NCBI GenBank assembly: GCA_026394095.1
Contig: JAPKYY010000562.1
Span: forward strand, 1-6,814
DNA length: 6,814 bases
Direction of reading: 5' to 3'
DNA from: Acidobacteriota bacterium
GTDB lineage: Bacteria; Acidobacteriota; Terriglobia; Bryobacterales; Bryobacteraceae
Part shown: positions 1-6,252 of the stretch, piece by piece
Layout: each line of letters starts with the position of its first letter
Numbering within the stretch: position 1 is the stretch's first letter
Program-made: the position numbers and the translations under genes
The notes under the pieces: model-generated
What the model saw: the letters and a program-made list of their open reading frames with translations, nothing else
Told to the model about the DNA's origin: nothing
Database searches by the model: none

Positions 1-764
1 CACCACTCCCAGGCGTTGCCGGTAACGAGGTTGAGGCCGTAGCCATTGGGCGGGAAGGCATCAATTGGGGCCACAGCAGAGTAGCCGTCATCAGCGAGAT
101 CGACGTTGGGGAATTCCCCCTGCCAGATGTTGCAGAGGTGCTTGCCGCCGGGAGTGAGTTCGTCACCCCAGGGGTAGATCTTTTGCTCGAGGCCGCCACG
201 GGCTGCGTATTCCCACTCGGCTTCGGTGGGCAGACGCTTCTGCGCCCAGTTGCAGTATTCGACCGCATCATTCCAACTGACCTGGATTACCGGATAGTCG
301 TCTTTGCCTTCGATGCTGGAATCGGGCCCAAGAGGGTGTTGCCAGTCTGAGCCCCATACCTGACACCACCACGGCACTCCAGGCACTGTTTGATCTACTA
401 CTGCTTTGTAGCGCTCAGCGGGGATGTGGCCTTGGAAAACGAAAGACCAGCCGATGCGCTCGGCTTCTGTCTTGTAGCCCGTAGCCTGAACGAATTCGGC
501 GAAGCGCTGATTCGTTACCGGGTTGATATCGATGTAGAAGGGATCGACGTGTACGGTGCGGATGGGGCCTTCGCCGTCGCTGGGGAAGGCGTCTGGCGAT
601 TCTGTACCCATCAGGAATGTGCCACCGTCGAGCTTCACCATGCCGTCGATGGAGCCGGTGGAGATGCGGGGAAGCGCGGCAGAAATCAGCCGGGACTCGG
701 CCAGTTGTTGCGCTCGCAACCGGGTGGGCGCGCAGCAGGAACCGACGATGGGAAGCCCGCTCAA
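1..764 (-). CDS. Formylglycine-generating enzyme (sulfatase-modifying factor), C-terminus cut by window edge
   Basis: FGE converts the active-site Cys (or Ser) of type I sulfatases to formylglycine. Seen: 254 codons without a stop. Residues 42 onward form the FGE-sulfatase domain, with MVKLDGGTFLMG, NPVTNQRFAEFV, RLPTEAEWEYAARGG, YPWGDEL, NIWQGEFP, DAFPPNGYG and GNAWEW. These blocks are strikingly close to human SUMF1. A CCAPTR motif at residues 10-15 matches the Cys-rich N-terminal extension found in many FGE homologues. The catalytic cysteine pair of the family lies further C-terminal and is outside the window, so activity cannot be judged. The start is TTG at 764. It is the only sensible start after the in-frame stop upstream that still includes the CCAPTR segment, and it has a purine-rich AAGAGGG 7 nt before it. 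An internal ATG at 641 would lose the Cys motif. The gene begins 2 nt after the stop of the isomerase gene, so the two are probably co-transcribed and translationally coupled. Confidence 0.95.
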   Translation of the reverse strand, partial: MSGLPIVGSCCAPTRLRAQQLAESRLISAALPRISTGSIDGMVKLDGGTFLMGTESPDAFPSDGEGPIRTVHVDPFYIDINPVTNQRFAEFVQATGYKTEAERIGWSFVFQGHIPAERYKAVVDQTVPGVPWWCQVWGSDWQHPLGPDSSIEGKDDYPVIQVSWNDAVEYCNWAQKRLPTEAEWEYAARGGLEQKIYPWGDELTPGGKHLCNIWQGEFPNVDLADDGYSAVAPIDAFPPNGYGLNLVTGNAWEW

Positions 765-766
765 GA

Positions 767-1543
767 CTATACCCTCTTCTCTCTACGAATGTCTGCGCCG
801 ATGCGCAGTTGATCGAGATACGCGTTCAGCTTTTCTTGCTTCTTCTCTTCGAGAAATTGTTGCTCGATCTGGGATGCAACTTCAGAGAAGGGGCGAATGC
901 CTGCGGGCAAGCGCTCCAGCAGCGTTGCGATGTGAAAGCCAAATTCGGTGCGGAAGATACCGCTGACCTGGTTTGGTTCCAGGTTGAAGACGACATCGTC
1001 GAAAGCTTCCACCATGTTGCATCGCTCGAAGTAGCCGAGGTCGCCGCCTTTGCCGGCGCAATCGGAGAACTCGTCGGCAACTTCAGCGAAGGGCCGGCCC
1101 TTCTGCAATTCCTGCTGCGCGAGTTCGATGCTGGCGCGGGCAGTTTCTTCACTTTGATTTTCGTCGACGTTTTTGACGATATGGGCGGCGCGGATTTGTT
1201 CTGGCTGCTCGAAGGCTTCGCGATGTTTTGTGTAGAAGGCAACAACATCTTTGCGTTTGGGTGGCTCTACTTTTGCAGTGACCCGGGCGACGAGGCGCTC
1301 GATACGGACGCCGACTTCGGCTTCTGGCGAGCAGCCTTCTACGGGCTGGGGATCTTTGATGGCAAGCTGGCGCAAGAGCGTGGCTTCGATCAGGTTTTCT
1401 TCAGCCCATTCGCGAGCGCGCATTCTGACAACCAGAGGATCTTCGCCTTCCATCTCTACCATCATGATGTTCAGCATGGCTGCCATCTGCTGCTGGATAG
1501 CGCTCTCTTCAATTTCCTCGCCGTTAACGATCAGGACGGTCAT
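767..1543 (-). CDS. PpiC/SurA-like parvulin peptidyl-prolyl cis-trans isomerase
   Basis: This protein should catalyse cis-trans isomerisation of prolyl bonds and so act in folding or assembly. Seen: 258 residues. The N-terminal helical segment (about 1-112) resembles the SurA/PpiC N-domain, with helices rich in Glu, Gln and Met. The parvulin core spans about 118-211, with IRAAHIVKNV, FAEVADEFSDCAGKGGDLGYF, VFNLEPNQVSGIFRTEFGFHI and a charged C-terminal helix. There is no signal peptide or lipobox, so a cytoplasmic location is likely, unlike SurA. The ATG at 1543 starts MTVLIVNGEEI, the usual beginning of this family. An ATG six codons upstream (1561) is possible, and neither has a strong Shine-Dalgarno. 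The stop is 2 nt before the FGE start. The coupling suggests that it helps fold FGE or its sulfatase substrate; that is inference. A 373-codon open frame on the other strand covers this gene and is a shadow. Confidence 0.93.
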   Translation of the reverse strand: MTVLIVNGEEIEESAIQQQMAAMLNIMMVEMEGEDPLVVRMRAREWAEENLIEATLLRQLAIKDPQPVEGCSPEAEVGVRIERLVARVTAKVEPPKRKDVVAFYTKHREAFEQPEQIRAAHIVKNVDENQSEETARASIELAQQELQKGRPFAEVADEFSDCAGKGGDLGYFERCNMVEAFDDVVFNLEPNQVSGIFRTEFGFHIATLLERLPAGIRPFSEVASQIEQQFLEEKKQEKLNAYLDQLRIGADIRREKRV

Positions 1544-1739
1544 TCCAGTATGTTTGCACATAAGGGAAGTAGCGCTGTTGGGGCCGGGCCTTTGGGGCAA
1601 TCGACCGCCACAATACGCGCCTCTGGACACACGTCGGGCTTTGGTTGGTGTATTAGAACTAGCAGGATGTCAAAGAGCAGGCCCGGCGTTGTTTTGGACT
1701 GTCCCGGGCGGGGGTTAAGGGTGGTTGATCGACGCTGAA
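1544..1739. other. Intergenic region between isomerase and NALKHG-protein genes
   Basis: About 196 nt with no credible coding sequence. It must hold the leader of the isomerase-FGE operon. On the minus strand a TTGACA hexamer (1668-1673) lies upstream of TAATAC (1650-1655), but the 12-nt spacing is too short for a standard sigma-70 promoter. GC-rich stretches near 1580-1600 and 1675-1715 could fold, but no clear terminator with a T-tract was found. Confidence 0.4.
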
Positions 1740-2327
1740 TCAGGCAGCGAGGGATAAACGGTCCCGGATGAATTTGGTTTCGTTCCTGAGTTTTTTGTCC
1801 TTGATGGACTGGAGGCGGGCGAGGGTGCGCTGGAAGAGATTGGCGAGGCGGAGCTCGTGGGCTTCCTGGCGGGCGAAGGAGGGCTTTTCTTTTTCGAGTC
1901 TATCGAAAGCACGGAGGGTGATTTGAGCGGCCGGAGTTGGTTCTGATACGGCTACGACCGCGTCGATTGCATTGTTGATGCGGATCTGGATGAGTTCGGC
2001 CATGCGGTTGCGACGCCAGGCAATGGAGATGAGTTGTTTGAGCAGCTCGAGCTCGGACGGGGTTTCGGGCTGGAATTCATCGATAAAGGATTTGGAGAAG
2101 TTTTCGAAGGTGCCGGCATCTTCGGTTTTGAGGATGAAGATGTGGCTGTAGGTGCCGTGCTTGAGAGCATTGAGGCTGGATTTGAATTTGCCTTCGCGGG
2201 TTTTGGGGCCGGTGCACTTTTTGGCATTGGCGCGGTTGGCGGCCAGGGCCGCTTCAGACATGGTTTTCTTGCGTGGTTTGGTTTCCACGGTCGATGGATC
2301 TTTGGCAATGTTCTGTTCTTCGTTCAC
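1740..2327 (-). CDS. Conserved NALKHG-motif protein of unknown function
   Basis: A 195-residue basic, soluble protein with no signal peptide or membrane segment. Residues 28-61 carry the hallmark of a family seen many times per genome in Acidobacteriota and Planctomycetota: AANRANAKKCTGPKTREGK followed by SLNALKHGTYS. The rest is helical and charged, with a central WRRNRMAELIQIRINNAID segment and a C-terminal K/R-rich helix ending RDRLSLAA. No catalytic motif is evident and I do not assign a function. The basic Asn/Lys-rich N-terminus would suit nucleic-acid binding, but that is speculation. The start is GTG at 2327, chosen because AGGAG lies 7 nt upstream. A downstream ATG (MSEAALAANRANAK) lacks such a site. 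It is separated from the next minus-strand gene by about 196 nt, so it is probably its own transcription unit. Confidence 0.85.
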   Translation of the reverse strand: MNEEQNIAKDPSTVETKPRKKTMSEAALAANRANAKKCTGPKTREGKFKSSLNALKHGTYSHIFILKTEDAGTFENFSKSFIDEFQPETPSELELLKQLISIAWRRNRMAELIQIRINNAIDAVVAVSEPTPAAQITLRAFDRLEKEKPSFARQEAHELRLANLFQRTLARLQSIKDKKLRNETKFIRDRLSLAA

Positions 2328-2335
2328 GGGATTGC

Positions 2336-2342
2336 TCCTGAG
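2336..2342 (-). promoter_or_regulatory. Shine-Dalgarno deciding a GTG start
   Basis: The minus strand reads CAGGAGC about 7 nt before GTG at 2327. This favours GTG over the in-frame ATG further in as the start of the NALKHG protein. Confidence 0.6.
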
Positions 2343-2612
2343 CAGAAATTAGCAGGCGGGGTGATGGACTTAATGTTTGGGCCGGGTTGGTTTTATTTGG
2401 AATCAGCGGGTTAGCGGGAAAAGAAAGTTGAAAATAGCTGTGAATCACGTTGGGCTTAATGTTGTGGCCGATTTCCATGAGATTGATGGAGTTGCAGATT
2501 CCATGCGGATTGGTGCCTGGAGCAGAATTTGATTGGGAGGCCGGAAGCAGGCTGACGATATTCCAAGTTCGAAAGCGGTTGCTTTGACGCTGAAGAGAGA
2601 GGCGATTGCGAT
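2343..2612. other. Gene-poor intergenic stretch
   Basis: About 270 nt without a supportable gene. It must include the promoter of the NALKHG gene on the minus strand, but no convincing -35/-10 pair was found. A 52-codon plus-strand frame beginning with ATG near 2371 (MFGPGWFIWNQR...) has no family resemblance or ribosome binding site and is not called. Confidence 0.5.
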
Positions 2613-2849
2613 TCAAAGCGAAGCAAAGGGAACCAACTTCGACCTTCTGATCTTTTTGTCTCTGGTTGGGAGAGGAATACGGTGGACGATGCTTGTCGCT
2701 GCGATAATCTCGTCGGCGGGATCACTGGCGAAATCCAGTTCTATCGAGTTTTGACAGATTGCGATATCGAGGGGCCAGACATGAATTCTGATAAAGAGCT
2801 TTGCAAATTCTGGAGAGGAGGTATCGAGCGCGCTGCGGATTGCAACAGA
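2613..2849 (-). pseudogene. Decayed VapC-type PIN-domain toxin (C-terminal half)
   Basis: Reading minus from 2849 to the TGA at 2613 gives 78 residues with the C-terminal half of a VapC PIN domain. Visible are SVAIRSALD, VWPLDIAICQNSIELDF, the core DPADEIIAATSIVHRIPL with its catalytic-type Asp, and TRDKKIRRSKLVPFA. In VapC family members the same order occurs: W-x-x-A-L, then LPL-x-x-x-IA, then DPADR-I-ATA, then T-D-x-I. The frame is closed upstream by a TGA, and there is no start codon or N-terminal LDT segment. In the next frame just upstream, residues KRRNLAVPM would fit the piece of VapC that precedes SVAIRSAL. So a frameshift near 2850 followed by loss or scrambling of the N-terminal half (first active-site Asp and Glu) is likely. 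No cognate antitoxin is recognisable upstream. Confidence 0.75.
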
Positions 2850-3247
2850 TCATAGGAACCGCCAAGTTCCTGCGCTTGGGGTTTTCTGCTTTTGGTAGAG
2901 GATTATTTTCACCGTATTCCCGACATCTGGATTCAGCCCGACCATTTTTCCGGAACCACCAAGTGAAGGATGATCGATTCGGGGGAAGTGCCATCCCTGC
3001 TCCTCATCACCGAGGAGGAGGAATGGAGACAGCCTATTGGACTGCACGATTTCCGCGAAGAGAATAGCTTACAGTCGATGACAGTAGCCCGATTGGGCTT
3101 TTCTTGAGTCGAAAGGCTCAGAGCGTGGGGGAAGAATGGATGGACGCGAGACAATCCCTCTGGATCGCAGTTGTGATCGCAGTCCCTGAAAGATCAAAGA
3201 CAAGAAGCTCTGCAGCTCGAAGCTAAGATTGGTGAAGGAGGGCCAAC
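2850..3247. other. Gene-poor stretch between toxin relic and secreted-protein gene
   Basis: About 400 nt without a supportable gene. The first part on the minus strand probably contains scrambled remains of the toxin N-terminus: KRRNLAVPM at about 2853-2880, and a 65-codon frame at 2850-3047 that resembles nothing I know. The last part holds the leader of the plus-strand gene, including a perfect short direct repeat GATCGCAG (two copies, about 3164-3182) and a small hairpin at 3086-3099. Confidence 0.5.
3086..3105 (+). terminator. Weak rho-independent terminator-like hairpin
   Basis: AGCCC-GATT-GGGCT forms a perfect 5-bp stem with a 4-nt loop, followed directly by TTTTCTT on the plus strand. 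The stem is short, and no plus-strand gene ends just upstream. It may be a relic or chance. Confidence 0.3.
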
Positions 3248-3964
3248 GTGTCTGGAGAGAAATTGGCCAAAACTGAGAGTGGGGCTGTTCGGATCGTCCA
3301 CCTCTCCCGACGTTTCGCAGCCATCCTGTTATTGCTGATGCCGCTGACGATAGAGGCAGCGCAAGAGGCGGAGATGAAGGGCTACGCCACATTGCATCTG
3401 CGAATTCTCTCAACCTCTGGCCTAGCTGTTCGCCCTGTGGTGGTTGTCCTTCAGAATCAGGACGCGGGCCTTCGAATTGAACTTAGCCAGTCAGAAGATT
3501 CTGCCAGGGAAGGGTTGGGCACGGGGAAGGCACTTGAACCATTTGAAGAGGTAATTCTGAGATCGGTTCCCTATGGAAGATACAAGGTATCGGTTCGATC
3601 ACCGCTGATGCGTCAGGTTGAGTCGAATCTTGAGATCTATGTAGAGGCGCCCGTGCTTTCACGCAGCATTTTCATGGCAGAGGATCGACCGATGCGCCAA
3701 TGGGATTCGGGCTCGGGACTGCCGCCGATGCTCAAGGTGGAAAGTCGTTCCGTGGCGGAGGCGTTTGCCTGGGTGCAATTGCGATATTTGCACCGGTTTA
3801 GCTATCTGGTTGAGGGTAGGTTGGATGAAAGTGGGTCGATGCCGTTGCCGCAATTGAGTGAAGGGGAATATGTGGCCATTGTTTACACACGCCGTGGCTC
3901 GCCCTGGTCAACGGTTGTTCGATATCAAGAGCAGTCGCCAGCCGTGCTGCAGGTGGTTCGATAG
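3248..3964 (+). CDS. Secreted protein of unknown function with two beta-sandwich-like segments
   Basis: A 238-residue exported protein. The start is GTG at 3248, supported by a strong AAGGAGG 6 nt upstream. The N-terminus has a charged n-region, a hydrophobic core FAAILLLLMPLTIEA (about 23-37) and a likely signal-peptidase site after IEA. The mature part reads as beta strands. The first unit (about 46-145) ends with ILRSVPYGRYKVSVRSPL, and the second (about 160-238) ends with LPQLSEGEYVAIVY. The recurring L-x-x-V/L-x-x-G-x-Y-x-V pattern is typical of carboxypeptidase-regulatory/CNA-B-like beta sandwiches, common in exported acidobacterial proteins. I recognise no enzyme motif. The fold is inferred from pattern, not demonstrated. 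It stands alone between minus-strand toxin genes and is followed by a hairpin, so it is probably monocistronic. Confidence 0.8.
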   Translation: MSGEKLAKTESGAVRIVHLSRRFAAILLLLMPLTIEAAQEAEMKGYATLHLRILSTSGLAVRPVVVVLQNQDAGLRIELSQSEDSAREGLGTGKALEPFEEVILRSVPYGRYKVSVRSPLMRQVESNLEIYVEAPVLSRSIFMAEDRPMRQWDSGSGLPPMLKVESRSVAEAFAWVQLRYLHRFSYLVEGRLDESGSMPLPQLSEGEYVAIVYTRRGSPWSTVVRYQEQSPAVLQVVR

Positions 3965-3965
3965 C

Positions 3966-3985
3966 CTAATGCGAATCGGCATTAG
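3966..3985 (+). terminator. Hairpin directly after the secreted-protein gene
   Basis: CTAATGC-GAATCG-GCATTAG is a perfect 7-bp stem with a 6-nt loop, starting 2 nt after the stop codon at 3964. There is no T-tract, so it is either a weak terminator or an mRNA 3'-end stabiliser. Confidence 0.4.
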
Positions 3986-4133
3986 CCAGCTACAGCCAGT
4001 TGCTCAGTGCTTGAGTGGGATACATTCTAAATCGCACTCGGGTGGGAGACGTTGGGTGCGTTGAAGTATGCGACTGCGTAGGCTCTAGTTTTTTTGTTTC
4101 GGCACAAAGCCGGATTCCATCTCAGCTTCAAAG

Positions 4134-4556
4134 CTAGGCCCACGGGTTGACGATTTCTACACCGATGCCGTCGAAGTGCTTGATGTTACGGGTGACCAGA
4201 ATCAGGTTGTGCTCCAGGGCGGTAGCGGCAATTTGTGCGTCAGGAACTTGCATGGGACGACCGATGAGTTGCCGCCGGGATTCGAGATCGCCCCAGCGTT
4301 CCGCGATTGTTTGAGTGAGGGTGAGTATGCGACCAGAGAATCTTTCCAGGAGGTCGACGCGATACCAAGACTCTAAATCGGTTTTTCGTTTGCCTTCATC
4401 GAGGGAAGAAATTCCCTTTCGCAATTCCCCACAAGTGATTACGCTCAAGTAGAGTTCTTCGAGCTTTTGCGCCTTTAGCCATGCGGTCAGTTTTGGGTCA
4501 GGACGGGGGCGAACATTTTCAGACGGGACATTGGTGTCTAGCAAAAATCCGTTCAT
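4134..4556 (-). CDS. vapC: VapC/FitB-like PIN-domain ribonuclease toxin
   Basis: PIN-domain toxins of this type cleave RNA (tRNA, rRNA or mRNA) using Mg2+ held by conserved acidic residues, and are inhibited by the partner antitoxin. Seen: 140 residues, the usual length. FLLDTNVPSE gives the first Asp (D7). LSVITCGELRKGI gives E44. VPDAQIAATALEHNLILVTRN gives D106 and the T-R-N motif (N124). The C-terminus ends in VNPWA, the N-P-W ending of the FitB-like branch. All residues expected of an active toxin are present, so it looks intact, unlike the relic at 2613-2849. The ATG at 4556 overlaps the antitoxin stop by 4 nt (ATGA), the standard arrangement for translational coupling. The RNA target cannot be told from the sequence. 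Confidence 0.95.
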   Translation of the reverse strand: MNGFLLDTNVPSENVRPRPDPKLTAWLKAQKLEELYLSVITCGELRKGISSLDEGKRKTDLESWYRVDLLERFSGRILTLTQTIAERWGDLESRRQLIGRPMQVPDAQIAATALEHNLILVTRNIKHFDGIGVEIVNPWA

Positions 4557-4810
4557 GAGAGATCAACGGTGGGGTTTAGGAGAGAATTTCGAGCGAAGAG
4601 GCTGTCTACTTCTTCATCAGTCAGCAGTCCGCGAACGCGAGCACCAATGTCCAATAGCTCCTGGCCTGTTCTGTCCGAACTCTTCTCGAAATTCCTGGCT
4701 TCGCGAATCACGATTTCCTCGACGAATTCGGAAAGTGAAATGCCTTTTGATTGAGCCTTGGCCAAAAGTCCACGCTCGATGTCAGGATTTAGATTTAAGG
4801 AGATATCCAT
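4553..4810 (-). CDS. vapB: VapB-type antitoxin (ribbon-helix-helix-like)
   Basis: An 85-residue partner of the PIN toxin. Residues 2-40 (DISLNLNPDIERGLLAKAQ, ISLSEFVEEIVIREA) fit a ribbon-helix-helix DNA-binding unit: a short beta strand, then two helices with GISLSEFVEE at the turn. Residues 41-85 form a charged, probably flexible toxin-binding tail containing LLTDEEVDSLFARN. The ATG at 4810 has AAGGA about 9 nt upstream. It lies first in the operon with a 4-nt overlap into the toxin gene. As in the family, the antitoxin alone or with the toxin should repress its own promoter. A near-palindrome 43 nt upstream of the start is a candidate operator. Confidence 0.9.
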   Translation of the reverse strand: MDISLNLNPDIERGLLAKAQSKGISLSEFVEEIVIREARNFEKSSDRTGQELLDIGARVRGLLTDEEVDSLFARNSLLNPTVDLS

Positions 4811-4852
4811 GAAGCAAGATCCTTTTCTGTATCTCTAAACCAAGGATAGCAA

Positions 4853-4866
4853 TCTCGATATTGAGA
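4853..4866. promoter_or_regulatory. Near-palindrome, candidate VapB operator
   Basis: TCTCGATATTGAGA is a 14-nt inverted repeat with 12 of 14 positions symmetric, 43 nt upstream of the antitoxin start. Its place and length suit ribbon-helix-helix autoregulation. Binding is inferred only. Confidence 0.4.
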
Positions 4867-4910
4867 AGCATCGACTCAAGGCACACAGTCAGTAGCTGAG
4901 GCGGAAAGAG

Positions 4911-4927
4911 TAACGGAGATGCCGTTA
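4911..4927. other. Perfect 6-bp inverted repeat
   Basis: TAACGG-AGATG-CCGTTA could form a small hairpin, or bind a dimeric protein, between the VapBC promoter region and the first att-like repeat. No T-tract follows on either strand. Confidence 0.3.
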
Positions 4928-4958
4928 AGAGGCTGGAAGGGAACTAAAGCAGCAGTGT

Positions 4959-5020
4959 CTTTGGGTTGGTTACGGGGGGCTGCAACGCTCTGAACGCACT
5001 TGTCATCCTATTCAGGCTCA
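4959..5020 (+). repeat. Imperfect direct repeat A (tRNA-3'-end-like core)
   Basis: These 62 nt align without a gap to 5601-5662 at 43 of 62 positions. The conserved parts are GGTTGGTT-CGG, TGCAACG and the terminal TTCAGGCTCA. The left edge (4961-4975) matches 13 of 15 nt shared by copy B and the tRNA-fMet remnant. Confidence 0.65.
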
Positions 5021-5119
5021 GTCTGGCTTCAAGCGCACAATCCTCCGGCCAAGCGGAACATCACGAGCCTTGTAGCTCTTCGAATCGATCCCAAATTCGG
5101 GCGTGATACCTTTCAAGTC

Positions 5120-5521
5120 ATGAATCGATCGACACTCCTTACGCTGTTGATATCGGTAATGCTTTTGGCAATTCCGGCGATTCCTGCCGCCGCAGCGGAG
5201 CCATCGGCTGAATCCAATATCGGCTTTGTGATTTACACGAAGAGCCTGGCACCAGGGACCCTCAACGCAAGGTGGATGTACACAACAAAGTTCCGAGGAC
5301 CCGGCATCGCAACAGGAGGGCCGAGAACAGGCTTCGCCGGGCGCTACCACGTGCGCTACTTCCTCGAGAGCGGCGAGTTTTCGGATGAGTATGACTTGCT
5401 GATCGAAAAGGTCGAGGACATTTACAAGGTTTCCTGGATGGTGAGTGGCAAGCTGAAAGCAACCGGCGTTGGAATGGAAGTAGAAAACGGCTTGGCTGTG
5501 GGCTGGCGCCGAATCGAGTAA
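5120..5521 (+). CDS. Small exported conserved hypothetical protein
   Basis: A 133-residue protein with a clear signal peptide: MNRS, hydrophobic LLTLLISVMLLAIPAIPAAAA, and cleavage probable after the AAA-A run near residue 26. The mature domain has an alternating beta pattern, with TGFAGRYHVRYF, YDLLIEKVEDIYKVSWMVSG and GVGMEVENGLAVGWR. This is the pattern of small one-domain beta proteins, where a G-x-Y strand leads to an x-Y-x-x-x-W strand and a final GIGME...LAVGW strand. I recall similar conserved hypotheticals but cannot name a function. The start at ATG 5120 is chosen because it begins the signal peptide. The frame is open back to about 5000, but that extension shows no signal or binding site and overlaps repeat A. 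No clear Shine-Dalgarno is present at 5120. The gene is bounded by repeats A and B. Confidence 0.8.
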   Translation: MNRSTLLTLLISVMLLAIPAIPAAAAEPSAESNIGFVIYTKSLAPGTLNARWMYTTKFRGPGIATGGPRTGFAGRYHVRYFLESGEFSDEYDLLIEKVEDIYKVSWMVSGKLKATGVGMEVENGLAVGWRRIE

Positions 5522-5600
5522 TCCAACCGCAAGGCTGCTACGTCGCTGGGGACCCGTTGGGTGGGAATGGTGATTGGGCCCTACCCGGACCCACTTAACA

Positions 5601-5662
5601 CATTTGGTTGGTTGCGGAGGATTGCAACGGTCCAAATGCACTCAGGTTGACGTTCAGGCTCA
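5601..5662 (+). repeat. Imperfect direct repeat B (tRNA-3'-end-like core)
   Basis: Second copy of the 62-nt repeat. Its 5603-5617 segment, TTTGGTTGGTTGCGG, is identical to 6253-6267, which is the 3' end plus downstream flank of the tRNA-fMet remnant. It lies about 640 nt from copy A and about 650 nt from the tRNA remnant. Confidence 0.65.
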
Positions 5663-5687
5663 ACCTCCACTGTACACAGGTCAGCCG

Positions 5688-6182
5688 CTATTTAACACGG
5701 TGCCAAACAAGCTCCTGGTAGGCATATCGCACACCTTCACGATCAAAGGGCGTTTGCGTCCGAAGCGTCAGGCGATCACCTTCCACTTTCAGGATTCGGC
5801 GTGTTTGCGATGTGTTCACCCAGTTTTGAAAGCTGCAAGCTTCAATATGGTGAGTCACGGCGTCGCCATTGCGGGTATAACGCCCGGTATATGCAATCAC
5901 GGTTGAGAAGGCTTCCGCTCGTTCCTGCATTGAGCCAGACCACCACCAGGCGCTCGAAAGAGGTTTCCGCCCGTCATGCGTGATAATCGCCGACACTCGC
6001 CCATCGGGAGTGTAGGTGAGAAAGCCTGTGGGCTTGGGTCCATAAGGCTCACGATCAATGGTGCCGTTTACACCGATGTCTTGAGCTGAAATCAACTTCC
6101 AAGTCCCCACGACGTTGTCGTTTTGGGCGAGTGCCGATAAAACGAATACAAAAAACGATAACGCGTTGCGGATGATTCTCAT
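5688..6182 (-). CDS. Exported lipocalin-like domain protein
   Basis: A 164-residue protein. Residues 1-19 (MRIIRNALSFFVFVLSALA) form a signal peptide with cleavage likely before QNDN. The mature part begins NVVGTWKLISAQD and continues with EPYGPKPTGFLTYTPDGRVSAIITHDGRKP, AYTGRYTRNGDAVTHHIEACSFQNWVNTSQTRRI and GDRLTLRTQ. This order (GTWKL, pyGp-p-G-l-YtpdGr-s, GrY-v-H, nw-t-Q-R, L-L-T) is the Lipocalin_5 pattern, a beta-barrel family probably binding small hydrophobic ligands in the periplasm; the ligand is unknown. The ATG at 6182 is chosen because it begins the signal peptide. The frame is open upstream but crosses the tRNA remnant, which argues against a longer form. There is no Shine-Dalgarno. 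A TATAAT ends 7 nt before the ATG, so the mRNA may be leaderless. Confidence 0.88.
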   Translation of the reverse strand: MRIIRNALSFFVFVLSALAQNDNVVGTWKLISAQDIGVNGTIDREPYGPKPTGFLTYTPDGRVSAIITHDGRKPLSSAWWWSGSMQERAEAFSTVIAYTGRYTRNGDAVTHHIEACSFQNWVNTSQTRRILKVEGDRLTLRTQTPFDREGVRYAYQELVWHRVK

Positions 6183-6188
6183 CGGGTA

Positions 6189-6194
6189 ATTATA
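6189..6194 (-). promoter_or_regulatory. Candidate -10 box of the lipocalin-like gene
   Basis: A consensus TATAAT on the minus strand ends 6 nt before the ATG at 6182. The hexamer 17 nt further upstream (GTGGAA) is a poor -35. If used, transcription would begin at or next to the A of the start codon. Confidence 0.45.
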
Positions 6195-6252
6195 TTTTAT
6201 GTTTGAAGGGATTCCACTGACTTGTGGACTGGAAGGAGGCCAAAATGAATAT

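Noticed and set aside
138..812. Plus-strand frames of 70-140 codons over the FGE gene
   Set aside because: These are shadows of the minus-strand FGE, which shows strong conserved blocks.
1640..1650. A fourth copy of the att-like core (TTTGGTTGGTG)
   Set aside because: Only 10-11 nt of T/G-rich sequence match, and neither the TGCAACG block nor a tRNA arm follows. Probably chance.
1650..1673. Sigma-70 promoter TTGACA/TAATAC for the isomerase operon
   Set aside because: The 12-nt spacer is too short and no better -10 lies at 16-18 nt.
617..1738. 373-codon plus-strand open frame
   Set aside because: It is antisense to the PpiC isomerase, whose minus-strand product has clear parvulin motifs. 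The plus product has no family resemblance.
2034..2414. 126-codon plus-strand frame rich in Gly and Phe
   Set aside because: It is antisense to the NALKHG gene; its composition is the mirror of that gene's codons.
2801..3067. 88-codon plus-strand frame
   Set aside because: No ribosome binding site, domain or signal, and it overlaps the minus-strand toxin relic.
5018..5641. 207-codon minus-strand frame over the small exported protein
   Set aside because: It is antisense to a plus-strand gene with a clear signal peptide and strand pattern, and its Cys/His/Pro-rich product matches nothing.
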